Source: DATIXJ01 sp963714795 (GTDB lineage Bacteria > Bacteroidota > Ignavibacteria > UBA10030 > SZUA-254). From it: a stretch of DNA of 64,000 bases. The stretch is from contig CAVQPS010000007.1 in NCBI GenBank assembly GCA_963714795.1, positions 62,001 to 126,000 of the forward strand, read 5' to 3'. Position 1 is the stretch's first letter, and the number at the start of each line of letters is the position of its first letter. A program made the translations under genes and the position numbers. The notes below the pieces were generated by a model. It had not been told where the DNA came from and did no database searches. It saw only the letters and a list, made by a program, of their open reading frames with translations. This document shows, in pieces, positions 8,376 to 17,320 of this stretch.

Positions 8376-11300
8376 TTAGTTTTCTTGTTCTTGATGACAT
8401 TTCACATCGCATCGTAAACAGCGGTACGCTTCGTGTAAGGCTTCTTCCCCTGAATATCCGGAAAGAACTTCATGGAAGCTGGATACCCGCTCCTTCGCGG
8501 AAAGTTTTTTCGGATCGACTTTCTTTCCGCCTTCAGGTTCTGTGACAACCTCGTCTTTATATTTGAAATCTCTGAACAAACGATAGAACCGTTTCTCTTT
8601 CATCAAATCGAGATCGATTGCTTCCGCCGCCTGCCGGGCAATACCCATCGCTTCCGAAACTGTTGCAGGACCGGTTACGGCATCACCGCCGGCATATACT
8701 TTGGGAATGTTTGTTCGTGAGCTCGGCTGCTGAACTTTGATCGAACCGTTCTTCCGAAGTTCTAACCCGATTTCTTTTGCCGGTTCAAAATCCACCGTCT
8801 CACCGATTGCGAGAATCACATTCGAACATTCTACAAGAATGGATTCACCTGTTTCGACCGGTTTCTTTCGTCCCGAACTATCGAAGCCGTCAAATCTCAT
8901 TTTATGAATTTCTAATGCTTTCACTTTTCCCTGCAAATCACCGACGATTCTGTTGGGAGCGGACATGAATAAAAACTTGATGTTTTCATCCATCGCGTCT
9001 TTTATTTCATGGTCGTTCGCGGGCATTTCATCGCGGTCACGGCGGTAGACGATGGTGACATCGGCGCCGAGACGCAGGCAGGATCGTGCGGCATCAATCG
9101 CCACATTGCCTGCACCAACCACGACGACGTTTTTACCGATTCGCAATTTCTTCCCGCCCGCAAATGCTTCCAGGAATTCGTATCCTTCAAGCACTCCATC
9201 AAGATGTCTGCCCGGTATTTCGAGCTCGATGTCTTTTTGTGCGCCCACAGCGATAAATACGGCATCATTTTGTTTCTGTAATGTTTTGAACGAAATATCA
9301 GTGCCGATCTTCCGGTTAAAAGCGAACTTCACTCCGAGTTTTTTGAAAAGTTCCAGTTCTTTGTTCAGTCCTTCTTTCGGAAGACGGTAGGCAGGAATTC
9401 CATATTGCAAAATTCCTCCGGCTTTCGCATGACTGTCATACACGGTAACATTATGACCGAGACGAACGAGGTAAAACGCTGCCGTTAATCCTGCCGGACC
9501 TGCGCCGACAATCGCGATATTTTTTCCCGTCCGGGAAAGTTTTTCTCTGATTAATCGCTGGTAAATTTCTTTCTCTTTTCCCATTTTGTACATCGTATCG
9601 GCAAGATACCGATGGATTTCACCCTGCGATACGGGATCATCCACCATTTCACGACGACACCGCATCTGGCAGTGGAAATAGCAAATTCTTCCAACCGTTC
9701 CGGGAAGCGGGTTGTCACGCAACGTTAACTCGAAAGCCTCTTCAAGTTTTCCTTCCTTCAGGAGTTGCAGATATCCGGGAATGTTCATATGGAGAGGACA
9801 GCTATTTTCGCATAAAGCCATATACAGGTTCTCGCAGACACCGGCTTTGCACCGTTTTTGAACGATATGTTTCTCATATTCATCGCGGAAATAACGCAGT
9901 GTCGTTAAAACCGGATTTGAACTTGTCTGGCCTAATCCGCACAACGAGGAATCCCGGATAACGTACGAAAGTCGTTCGAGCGTATCGAGATCTTCCATGA
10001 CTGCTTCGCCTTTCGTGATTTTATTGAGAATCGCGAGCGCTTGTGCAAGTCCTTCACGGCAGGGAGTACATTTTCCGCACGATTCCATGGATGTGACCTC
10101 GACAAAATAACGGGCGACGTCGACCATACAGTTGTCCTGATCCATGACCACCATACCGCCGGAGCCCATAATCGTGCCGAGCTTGCTGAGCGATTCATAA
10201 TCCACCGGAGTATTGAAATATTCAACCGGTATGCATCCTCCGGACGGTCCGCCGGTTTGAATGGCACGGATTTTTTTCTTGTTTCCGGTGCCTTCGCCCA
10301 TCTGGTAGACGATGGTTTCGAGTGTCGTACCGAGCGGCAATTCCACGAGTCCGGTATTTTTAATTTTACCGACAAGAGAAAATACTTTCGTTCCGGTGCT
10401 GGTCGGCGTTCCGAATTTTGCAAATTCGTTGCCGCCGATTGTCACGATGACAGGAATGTTGAACCACGTTTCGACATTGTTGATGTTTGTCGGTTTTCCC
10501 CAGAGTCCTTTCTGTGCAGGATAGGGAGGACGGGGAATCGGCCTGCCGGCTCTTCCTTCGATGGATGCAATCAGCGCGGTTTCTTCACCGCAAACAAAAG
10601 CGCCGGCTCCTTCAACATGAGAAATATCGAAATGGAATGACGATCCGAATATATTTTCTCCCAGAATCCCTTTTTCCTTTGCCGTTTCAACTGCTTTCTT
10701 AAACCGTTCCACCGCAAGCGGGTATTCGGCCCGGACATACATAATGCCTTCCGAAGATCCCATCACATATCCACCGATCAGCATTCCCTCCAGAAGAGCG
10801 TGCGGGTCGCTTTCAATTTCGTTTCTGTTCATGTACGCGCCCGGATCACCTTCATCAGCATTGCAAATAATATATTTTTTATCACTTTCGGCTTTCTTCA
10901 TCATCTCCCATTTGATTGCAGTCGGAAACCCGGCTCCGCCGCGGCCGCGCAGTTTTGATTTTTTGATCTCTTCCAGGACGGAATCTCCCGTCATGGACGT
11001 CAGCGCTTTCAACAAAGCGGAATAGCCGCCCACGGCAATATATTCTTCGATATCTTCGGGATTAATCAACCCGGCATCACGCAAAACGATTTTCTTTTGT
11101 CCTTTGAAGAAGGGAATTTCGTTCCACAACGGTACGCTGACCAATCCGGTACCGAATTCTATTGCCGATGTGAAGAAATTCCACTTCTCAATTTTACAGA
11201 ATGCCTTTTTCAACGGCATCAGTCCTTTGGAAAGGCTGGTGACGATGTTCTCGGCATCTTTCGGCGTCACTTTGTGAAGGATAACGAGCGGCATTCCGGG

Positions 11301-11537
11301 CAAATAGCAATTGACCAATGTTTCTTCAGCACAGAATCCGAAACATCCGGTAATGGAAAGGTGAATTTTTGCCTTGTGCGCACTGATCGATTTCTGCAAA
11401 CTTTCATAGACTTCTTTTGCGCCGTTGCCGAGACCGCATGTTCCCATACCGACGGAAATTTTCGGGACATCCGGAAGCAGTTTTTTTAGTCCTTTTTTAC
11501 GGATATCTTCAATCATCGCAGCATCCATGATTTTCAT
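8376..11537 (-). CDS. hydB: HydB/NuoF-type flavoprotein fused to a GltD/NfnB-like module
   Basis: A 1053-residue fusion. Residues 1-100 are a thioredoxin-like [2Fe-2S] domain with GTCGLGNGA and GCFGFC (the first of the four usual cysteines is Val). Residues 150-550 are NuoF/HydB: FMN/NADH loop GRGGAGFP (198-205), NADEGDPGAYMNR, GEETALIASIEGRAGRP, an SLBB-like segment, and [4Fe-4S] ligands Cys487, 490, 493 and 533. From about 563 a full GltD/NfnB-like unit follows: Cys-rich cluster region (CENSCP, CYFHCQMRCRRE), FAD site GAGPAG (678-683), second Rossmann GAGNVAID (808-815) with YRRDRDEMPA, a motif typical of NADPH-binding GltD. Ordinary HydB ends in a two-cluster ferredoxin domain; here the GltD unit takes its place. 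It overlaps hydC by 4 bp. Coupling of H2, NAD(H) and NADP(H) is an inference. Confidence 0.93.
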   Translation of the reverse strand: MKIMDAAMIEDIRKKGLKKLLPDVPKISVGMGTCGLGNGAKEVYESLQKSISAHKAKIHLSITGCFGFCAEETLVNCYLPGMPLVILHKVTPKDAENIVTSLSKGLMPLKKAFCKIEKWNFFTSAIEFGTGLVSVPLWNEIPFFKGQKKIVLRDAGLINPEDIEEYIAVGGYSALLKALTSMTGDSVLEEIKKSKLRGRGGAGFPTAIKWEMMKKAESDKKYIICNADEGDPGAYMNRNEIESDPHALLEGMLIGGYVMGSSEGIMYVRAEYPLAVERFKKAVETAKEKGILGENIFGSSFHFDISHVEGAGAFVCGEETALIASIEGRAGRPIPRPPYPAQKGLWGKPTNINNVETWFNIPVIVTIGGNEFAKFGTPTSTGTKVFSLVGKIKNTGLVELPLGTTLETIVYQMGEGTGNKKKIRAIQTGGPSGGCIPVEYFNTPVDYESLSKLGTIMGSGGMVVMDQDNCMVDVARYFVEVTSMESCGKCTPCREGLAQALAILNKITKGEAVMEDLDTLERLSYVIRDSSLCGLGQTSSNPVLTTLRYFRDEYEKHIVQKRCKAGVCENLYMALCENSCPLHMNIPGYLQLLKEGKLEEAFELTLRDNPLPGTVGRICYFHCQMRCRREMVDDPVSQGEIHRYLADTMYKMGKEKEIYQRLIREKLSRTGKNIAIVGAGPAGLTAAFYLVRLGHNVTVYDSHAKAGGILQYGIPAYRLPKEGLNKELELFKKLGVKFAFNRKIGTDISFKTLQKQNDAVFIAVGAQKDIELEIPGRHLDGVLEGYEFLEAFAGGKKLRIGKNVVVVGAGNVAIDAARSCLRLGADVTIVYRRDRDEMPANDHEIKDAMDENIKFLFMSAPNRIVGDLQGKVKALEIHKMRFDGFDSSGRKKPVETGESILVECSNVILAIGETVDFEPAKEIGLELRKNGSIKVQQPSSRTNIPKVYAGGDAVTGPATVSEAMGIARQAAEAIDLDLMKEKRFYRLFRDFKYKDEVVTEPEGGKKVDPKKLSAKERVSSFHEVLSGYSGEEALHEAYRCLRCDVKCHQEQEN

Positions 11538-12055
11538 GATAGTTTCCTTCCTTTCGTGACCCGGTTGAGAAGTTTCTGCATTTTTGCCGTCGTCATGTTG
11601 CTGTAAATCATGCCGTCAAGTGCAAGGACGGGAGCCAGGGCACATTGTCCGAAACATGCCACCGTCGAAATCGTGAACTGGTTGTCCGGCGTCGTGAAGT
11701 ACGTCTCACCTTCCTGAAGTTCTTTACTGCAACCGAGGATTAATCCAAGATCATCATGCAGAGCACGGGATCCTTTCGTATGACACGCAGTTCCGCGGCA
11801 AACGGTGATCGTGTGCTTGCCTTGCGGTTTGAGATTGAAGAACGAATAAAATGTCACGACATTGTATATTCTTGACAGCGGTACCCCCGTTCTGAGCGCC
11901 ACGCGATTCAAGGCACCTTCCGACAGGTATTTATGCTCGTTCAGAAGCTGTGTCTGTTCCAGAATGCTCAACAATTCTCCCTGTTTCCCTTTTTGACGTT
12001 TGATGATGACATCGATTTCATCTAATTCTCGTGCCATCGTTTGTGTTCCGTTCAT
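11534..12055 (-). CDS. hydC: HydC/NuoE-type [2Fe-2S] subunit
   Basis: A 173-residue NuoE-like subunit of the hydrogenase complex, carrying a thioredoxin-fold [2Fe-2S] cluster that shuttles electrons to or from the HydB flavin. The four ligands are present as CRGTAC (C-x4-C) and CFGQC (C-x3-C). The frame opens at GTG 12061, but ATG 12055 is preferred: AAAGGAG ends at 12061 on the minus strand, 5 nt before ATG 12055, and the GTG would overlap it. Stop overlaps hydB start (ATGA), so the two subunits are translationally coupled. It is the first gene of the operon; the promoter should lie within 12062-12218, where no clear consensus was seen. Confidence 0.92.
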   Translation of the reverse strand: MNGTQTMARELDEIDVIIKRQKGKQGELLSILEQTQLLNEHKYLSEGALNRVALRTGVPLSRIYNVVTFYSFFNLKPQGKHTITVCRGTACHTKGSRALHDDLGLILGCSKELQEGETYFTTPDNQFTISTVACFGQCALAPVLALDGMIYSNMTTAKMQKLLNRVTKGRKLS

Positions 12056-12218
12056 AATCACTCCTTTATAAAAAGTATAATTCCAATCTCACGGTATGAT
12101 ATTTCCTGATAATTATTGTATTGCAATTTGTTCGTTGTTGTTTTATAAAAATAAAACCATGTTCAGATACATTTCTTACAATGAAAAAAAAGAGACAAAC
12201 AACCGGATCATTCTTCCA

Positions 12219-14603
12219 TCAAATAGCCATCGTGACCGAAAGAAAAACATTTCTTCCGGGTTCATATTGAATAAGACCGCGTAACGTCGACAGATGGCTC
12301 TGATATTCTTTATTGAAAATATTCTGAATGCCGGACCGGATCATTAACGACAGTTGACCGATGTCGACAGGAACGAGACCGACGTTCATATCCATAATCA
12401 CATAACCGGCCGTTTCCGTTTCACCGGCCGCAAGATTATGCTGAGCCGCGGAACCCCAGCAGGAGAGAGTGAGCGTTCCGAATTTTTGCAGATTTCCGGT
12501 TATATCGAATTGTCCGCTGAACGGTGCAATTTGAGGAAGATTACGATGATTCAGTATATCTTCGCCACGAACATACGAGGCAGATATTTTTATTGCGATC
12601 GATGTGACCGGCGTGACCTCATCCGTAATTTCGCCGCCGTACAAACGTGCTTCTCCGATGTTTTCACTGATATATGCCGGCCGTCCTTCGAAAGTTCCCG
12701 GAAGCTGAGAGACAAGATTGGTAAGACTATTGAAAAATCCATCGGCCTGAATTCTCATGGTTCCGGTGTGGAACCGAAGACCGGCGTTATATGCCATACT
12801 GCGTTCCGGTTGCAGATCCGGATTGCCGACATAGACAATGCTTCCGAGATCAAGAAATTCATACCGTTCTTCAGGAGTCGGAGACCGAAAAGCTGTCGCG
12901 GCAAGCATGGTAATATCACAATACGAATTCACGGGGTACGTCAGGCCTGCATTTGCACTCCATGATTCGTTATGGACATCGGCGGCATTCCACAAAACCT
13001 GCTGGTTGGGCGGTGAATTCTGGATAACGCCGGACGTGATAATATATTGCGGATTCAAAACCTCATCGTTGTGAACCCGGATCCAGTCGTACCGTGCTCC
13101 GATAACCAGAGTTGTATTTCCTAAAATTGTGCCTTCGTGCTGTGTATAAATTCCCGCACTGAAATAGTTCGAGTTGGGAATAGGAAGGTCTCCGATAATT
13201 TGATTTTTGCTGAGAAGGTGTCTTTCTCTTCTGCTATCGATGTCGCGCTGCCAGACGTCCGCGCCGATGGTCAGGAGATCATCATGGAACGGGATTATTT
13301 TTGATTCGGCATTGACATCGGTCGTGATGTGAGTCGCTTCCGGCGTTATGATGACGGTGGGATTTTGAATCAGATCCACATTACGATCAATTTCCTGACG
13401 TGAGCCGTGAACCGTCAGAAGCGGAATAGTTTCTGAAATATTGGGAATGGTATAATCAATACCGAACAATTCACGCCGGGCGAGAGTATATGTTGCCGTT
13501 GCAGATTCGGGAAACGCCGCGCCACCAGGAATGCCCGTATCGTCCGCCTGCGCACGCTGATATGATAATACCAACGTCTGATCGCTGAATGTTTTCACTC
13601 CCAGCGAACTACAGATCGTGAAATCGCGGTACTGAGAATTCGGAATTTCGCCGGCGGGAGTCATTGTATTTTCCGCCTTCTGATATCCTCCGCTGACTCT
13701 CAATGCAAGTTGTTCCGATGACCGTTCGATCATGGCATATTGCGAAGAACAACCGTTCACACTCGAAAAATCGTTTGACAATTCGGCATTCATCTGAATA
13801 TTATCCGAAAACGGAGCGCGTTTCGTAATCATGTCGACGATCCCACCGATCGATCCCGTTCCGTATAATACCGAACCGGAAGATTTAATCGTCTCAACAC
13901 GGTCAAGATCATGAATATTGATGAGTGAAAGCGGTCCTGCAATATCGGTTGCGGTTTCAATTCTCGTGTCATCGATAAGAGTGACGATGCTCGATCGGCT
14001 CAAACCTCTGATGGAAATTTCCGTTTGCCAGATACCATCACGGACAAGAGAAATACCGGGAATTTTTTCTAATTCATCCGGAACGGTCGGTCTGATGGAT
14101 TCTAAAAGCTGATCGTCCATGACGACATCGGAAGAATAGGGGGTGGATGTATTCACTGACGGAGTGCGAGTACTACGGACGATTACTTCGTCGTAATGGA
14201 AGATTGATGGTTGAAGGAAAAAAATAAGCGTGTCGGCCTGATTTGCGGTAACAGTGAACCGGCGGTCAATATTCGAGTATGCGAGATGATGAATCGAAAG
14301 AGTGTACGTGCCGGGATGGATATTCCCGAAGAAAAAAATACCGGCAGTATCGGCACTTTTGTGGACGCCGGTTTCCACCAGAAGGATATTGCCACCGTTT
14401 ATCGGTTGATGCGTCTCTTTGTCTTTAATCTGACCGTACAGAAAAGCAGATTGCGCATTGGCGTGGAAGCAAGCGGATACAGTAATAAGAATTACTGCGA
14501 TGAATCTCCCCAAAAACAAAAAAATCTCTTCTCGTGCTCCATCACCGGCATGTGAAACGGAGCTCAGTTTGACACGATCGACAAGTACTTGCGAATACGT
14601 CAT
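12219..14603 (-). CDS. TonB-dependent outer membrane receptor
   Basis: A receptor of about 794 residues that would import a ligand across the outer membrane using TonB energy. Order: long signal region ending in a hydrophobic stretch and NAQ; a carboxypeptidase-regulatory-like beta-sandwich (YGQIKDKETHQPINGGNILLV); a plug domain (VPDELEKIPGISLVRDG, IRGLSRSSIVTLID, GSVLYGTGSIGG); then a beta-barrel ending near NIFNKEYQSHL and GRNVFLSVTMAI. The open frame starts at 14684, but ATG 14603 preceded by GAAGAGAG gives a more plausible signal peptide. The ligand is unknown. A TTGACT-N17-TACATT promoter lies upstream. It is on the same strand as the hydrogenase operon, 163 bp before hydC; read-through is possible. 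Confidence 0.9.
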   Translation of the reverse strand: MTYSQVLVDRVKLSSVSHAGDGAREEIFLFLGRFIAVILITVSACFHANAQSAFLYGQIKDKETHQPINGGNILLVETGVHKSADTAGIFFFGNIHPGTYTLSIHHLAYSNIDRRFTVTANQADTLIFFLQPSIFHYDEVIVRSTRTPSVNTSTPYSSDVVMDDQLLESIRPTVPDELEKIPGISLVRDGIWQTEISIRGLSRSSIVTLIDDTRIETATDIAGPLSLINIHDLDRVETIKSSGSVLYGTGSIGGIVDMITKRAPFSDNIQMNAELSNDFSSVNGCSSQYAMIERSSEQLALRVSGGYQKAENTMTPAGEIPNSQYRDFTICSSLGVKTFSDQTLVLSYQRAQADDTGIPGGAAFPESATATYTLARRELFGIDYTIPNISETIPLLTVHGSRQEIDRNVDLIQNPTVIITPEATHITTDVNAESKIIPFHDDLLTIGADVWQRDIDSRRERHLLSKNQIIGDLPIPNSNYFSAGIYTQHEGTILGNTTLVIGARYDWIRVHNDEVLNPQYIITSGVIQNSPPNQQVLWNAADVHNESWSANAGLTYPVNSYCDITMLAATAFRSPTPEERYEFLDLGSIVYVGNPDLQPERSMAYNAGLRFHTGTMRIQADGFFNSLTNLVSQLPGTFEGRPAYISENIGEARLYGGEITDEVTPVTSIAIKISASYVRGEDILNHRNLPQIAPFSGQFDITGNLQKFGTLTLSCWGSAAQHNLAAGETETAGYVIMDMNVGLVPVDIGQLSLMIRSGIQNIFNKEYQSHLSTLRGLIQYEPGRNVFLSVTMAI

Positions 14604-15017
14604 TCTCTCTTCGCCTGTCGAATTGTACGTAGCGTAAGACACAATGTACCTTGTTAACTGATACAGAAAAACCACGAAACACAATAAGCTACAAAACGAC
14701 GGTTTCCCTAAATGGCGTAATGAAATTCAGGGATTATTGCTTAAATCGGGTAGCTTTCAGGGTAAGAACAACGAATGAGATGATGTATTTAATGTAACGA
14801 AGATTCAGGAGAAAGTCAAAAGAACGTGTGATATATAATCGAAACTGGATATTTCATACATCTCAAAAATGGACTCGGAACTTTCTTGTCTTGAAAGATG
14901 GAAACGTGTCAAAATAGAAAGAAAAGGAAAATTTTGGTACGGTTGTCATAATCTCTGAAACTTCTTATATTAAAACCAGTCAATAGGGATCCGAGTATTC
15001 ATTGCTATCGCATAGGA
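14604..15017. other. Divergent intergenic region
   Basis: Separates the TonB receptor (minus) from the sigma-54 activator gene (plus). It holds a good minus-strand promoter (see 14791-14819), implying a leader of about 180 nt for the receptor. I could not match that leader to a known riboswitch. On the plus strand TTGGTACGGTTGTCAT near 14934 resembles a -24 element but lacks the -12 GC. Confidence 0.5.
14791..14819 (-). promoter_or_regulatory. Sigma-70-like promoter of the TonB receptor gene
   Basis: Minus strand: TTGACT at 14819-14814, a 17-bp spacer, and TACATT at 14796-14791. The same -10 hexamer and spacing occur in the promoter at 25850-25878. Confidence 0.55.
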
Positions 15018-16391
15018 ATGAAACAAGGCACATCATACAGTATTCTGATTGTTGAAGACGACGAGCAATACCAGGAATTGCTTAAGGAAAACCTCAGTGG
15101 CACGTATGCTAATGTCGCGGTGGCGCCAGACGGTGTCGCTGCGATCAATCAGATTAATACGACCTTTTTTGATGTGATACTTCTCGATTTGGAACTTCCC
15201 CGTGTTAGCGGTATCGAAGTCCTGGCACATGTCAAAGATCACTCACCTTCGACTCCGGTCATTATCCTTACCGGGTCGCTTGATATACGAAAAGTAGTGG
15301 AAGCAATGAAAATGGGTGCCTACGATTACCTGACGAAACCACCCGTTACCGACGAACTTCTGGTGACGCTCGAACGGGCGATTGAGTTTCGGGCATTGAA
15401 AAATTCGGCTGCCATTGCCGAACGGGCAAAACAATTTTCATCGATGGATGACTCGGTCGTTGGGGTCAGCAAGCTATGGATGGAAATGCTGGATCGGGCA
15501 CGCAACTTTGCTCAAAGCGATTTACTCGTGTTTTTGACAGGGGAGACCGGGGTCGGTAAAGAAGTTCTTGCAAACTACATTCATCGCCACAGTTTTCGGA
15601 AAGACCAGCCGTTCGTTTCCGTTGATTGCGGTGCCATCCCGGATAATTTGATTGAATCGGAACTCTTTGGTCACGAGAAAGGGGCATTTACGAGTGCCGA
15701 AGGTTCGAAGGAAGGATTGGTCGAGCTTGCCCACGGCGGAACGCTGTTTCTCGATGAGATCGGGCACATCGATCCGAAGTTTCAGCAGAAGATTCTTAAG
15801 TTCGTTGAGACGAAAACGTTTCGCCGTCTCGGTGGCACGAAACTGAAAACTGTGGATGTCCGGATCATTGCAGCGACGAATAAAAATATTCCGATAGAAA
15901 TCGATGCCGGCCGGTTCCGGAGCGACCTCTGGTACCGTCTCAACGTTATGAAGCTTGATATCCCTCCATTACGCCAGCGACCGGATGATATTCCCATGTT
16001 GGCCGAGTACTTCTGTCGAAAGTATACTCATAACGGGAGCGGCACGTACTTCTCGCCATCGGCATTACAAGCACTTCGATCGTATGCATGGCCCGGAAAT
16101 GCCCGTGAACTGCAATCCACTATTCAGCGCGCCCTTGCCGTTTCGTTTACCGGTTGCATCGAAGTCCGCGATCTCGGGCTTGACTCTACCGAAGTTGCGG
16201 TTACCCGCCCGTCGTCCGATTCGGATGTTTCTGCTCTGACTTCTCTGAAAGATGCCGAGAAAAACCATATCGTGAAAGTTCTGCGAGCTCATGATTGGAA
16301 TATATCGAAGGCGGCTAAACTTCTGGGAATCGGCCGCAACACTCTTCACGCAAAATTGAAGGAGTACAACATCCAAACAAAAGCCGATTAA
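15018..16391 (+). CDS. Sigma-54-dependent response regulator, NtrC family
   Basis: A 457-residue activator with three domains: receiver (phospho-Asp57 in LLDLELPRVSG, acidic pair EDDEQ), AAA+ sigma-54 interaction domain (Walker A GETGVGKE from residue 175, Walker B TLFLDEIGHID) and a Fis-type helix-turn-helix at the C-terminus (DWNISKAAKLLGIGRNTLHAKL). When phosphorylated it would drive open-complex formation by sigma-54 polymerase. The sigma-54 contact loop reads GAFTSA (222-227) instead of GAFTGA. Likely targets are the two matching control regions just downstream (16451-16594 and 17099-17243). No histidine kinase is directly adjacent; candidate partners are the kinases at 19855 and 22013. 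Confidence 0.93.
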   Translation: MKQGTSYSILIVEDDEQYQELLKENLSGTYANVAVAPDGVAAINQINTTFFDVILLDLELPRVSGIEVLAHVKDHSPSTPVIILTGSLDIRKVVEAMKMGAYDYLTKPPVTDELLVTLERAIEFRALKNSAAIAERAKQFSSMDDSVVGVSKLWMEMLDRARNFAQSDLLVFLTGETGVGKEVLANYIHRHSFRKDQPFVSVDCGAIPDNLIESELFGHEKGAFTSAEGSKEGLVELAHGGTLFLDEIGHIDPKFQQKILKFVETKTFRRLGGTKLKTVDVRIIAATNKNIPIEIDAGRFRSDLWYRLNVMKLDIPPLRQRPDDIPMLAEYFCRKYTHNGSGTYFSPSALQALRSYAWPGNARELQSTIQRALAVSFTGCIEVRDLGLDSTEVAVTRPSSDSDVSALTSLKDAEKNHIVKVLRAHDWNISKAAKLLGIGRNTLHAKLKEYNIQTKAD

Positions 16392-16450
16392 TGCTTTGTG
16401 CCCGGATCTTTTCTACAGAGACAATATAGTATAATCGGATAGCTCAATTT

Positions 16451-16483
16451 GTTCCAATTTTGAACGCTGTTCCAAAATGGAGC
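16451..16483. promoter_or_regulatory. Tandem activator-site pair upstream of the receiver gene
   Basis: Two imperfect palindromes, GTTCCAATTTTGAAC (16451-16465) and GTTCCAAAATGGAGC (16469-16483), start-to-start 18 bp. The same pair with the same spacing is found at 17099-17131. Probable enhancer for the sigma-54 activator encoded just upstream. Confidence 0.6.
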
Positions 16484-16579
16484 GATCTACAAAAATCCGC
16501 GGTTGACCGTAACCTGCCAATTTCCGCATTATCAATCCTATTGAACCATCTGTTGTCATTCTGCATGTACCATTACCGT

Positions 16580-16595
16580 TGGCGTACATCATGTA
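16580..16595 (+). promoter_or_regulatory. Candidate sigma-54 promoter, weak -12
   Basis: TGGCGT-N5-ATGTA, with GG at 16581-16582 and GT where GC is expected at 16593-16594. On its own this is a poor match. It is listed because its GG lies exactly 98 bp from the end of the upstream site pair, the same distance as for the strong element at 17228. Confidence 0.4.
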
Positions 16596-16657
16596 GTGAA
16601 TTGAATGTGGCTGCATAAAATATTTTGTATCCCAATTAATTCATTGAATAAAAAACC

Positions 16658-17047
16658 ATGAAAAGCTCTGATCGTTTTTCAAAAAAAATGTACACACTGT
16701 TGATTGTCGACGACGATGATCAGCTGCGAACGATTCTGGAAAATGAACTCCGGGATATCGGGTATAATGTGAGTTCCGCAAGTGATGGCAATGAGGGACT
16801 TGAATTTATTCAGAACAAAAACTTTGATCTGTTGATTCTCGATATCAAAATGCCGGGAATCAACGGTTTCCAACTGCTCCGCTATTCGAAAGAAAAGCAT
16901 ATTCACACGAAAGTTATCATGTTGACCGGATTCGCAGACCTCCACCACGCAATCGAGTCCAAACGGCTTGGTGCAGACGATTTCCTCGGCAAGCCGTATG
17001 ACCTGAATGATTTAGAATCGACGATTCAGCGCGCACTCTGTAACTGA
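16658..17047 (+). CDS. Stand-alone receiver-domain protein
   Basis: A 129-residue single-domain response regulator. The acidic pocket DDDD, phospho-acceptor Asp in LLILDIKMPGING, Thr in MLTGFAD and Lys in LGKPYD are all present. There is no output domain, so it would act as a phosphate sink, a relay or through protein contact. An ATG at 16688 (MYTLLIVDDDD) is an equally good start; neither has a clear ribosome site. It lies between the sigma-54 activator and a T9SS protein gene, and its upstream region has the same tandem-site architecture as that gene. Confidence 0.85.
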   Translation: MKSSDRFSKKMYTLLIVDDDDQLRTILENELRDIGYNVSSASDGNEGLEFIQNKNFDLLILDIKMPGINGFQLLRYSKEKHIHTKVIMLTGFADLHHAIESKRLGADDFLGKPYDLNDLESTIQRALCN

Positions 17048-17098
17048 TGATGTTCCGTTCAAATCCCCGGATTTGAACCATCCTTTCCCAAAAGTACT

Positions 17099-17131
17099 GT
17101 TCTAAATCTGAATAGTGTTCCAATCTGGAAC
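17099..17131. promoter_or_regulatory. Tandem activator-site pair upstream of the T9SS gene
   Basis: A degenerate site GTTCTAAATCTGAAT (17099-17113) and a near-perfect palindrome GTTCCA-N3-TGGAAC (17117-17131), start-to-start 18 bp. It is 98 bp from the GG of the sigma-54 promoter at 17228, a classical enhancer distance. Confidence 0.65.
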
Positions 17132-17227
17132 GCAATTGTCAGCATGTTCCCTTCATGCAGTTTAATGATTTCCCTTTTTTTAACCCCGTTTGCCATGGTT
17201 TTGTCATTTCTTTCCGGTTGATATCGC

Positions 17228-17243
17228 TGGCACAGGCCATGCA
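17228..17243 (+). promoter_or_regulatory. Sigma-54 promoter of the T9SS gene
   Basis: TGGCAC-N5-ATGCA with GG (17229-17230) and GC (17241-17242) separated by exactly 10 nt, matching the TGGCAC-N5-TTGC consensus at all but one position. It predicts transcription starting near 17254, giving a leader of about 67 nt before ATG 17321. Confidence 0.75.
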
Positions 17244-17320
17244 AGTATATAGATATGGTAATGTGAAGACCCGGGAAGTCTTTGACAAGATATCATCAAA
17301 AATATGTAAAGGGACAGCAG

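Noticed and set aside
14934..14950. TGGTACGGTTGTCAT as a sigma-54 promoter for the activator gene
   Set aside because: The -24 part is acceptable but the -12 GC dinucleotide is absent, and no paired palindromes lie upstream.
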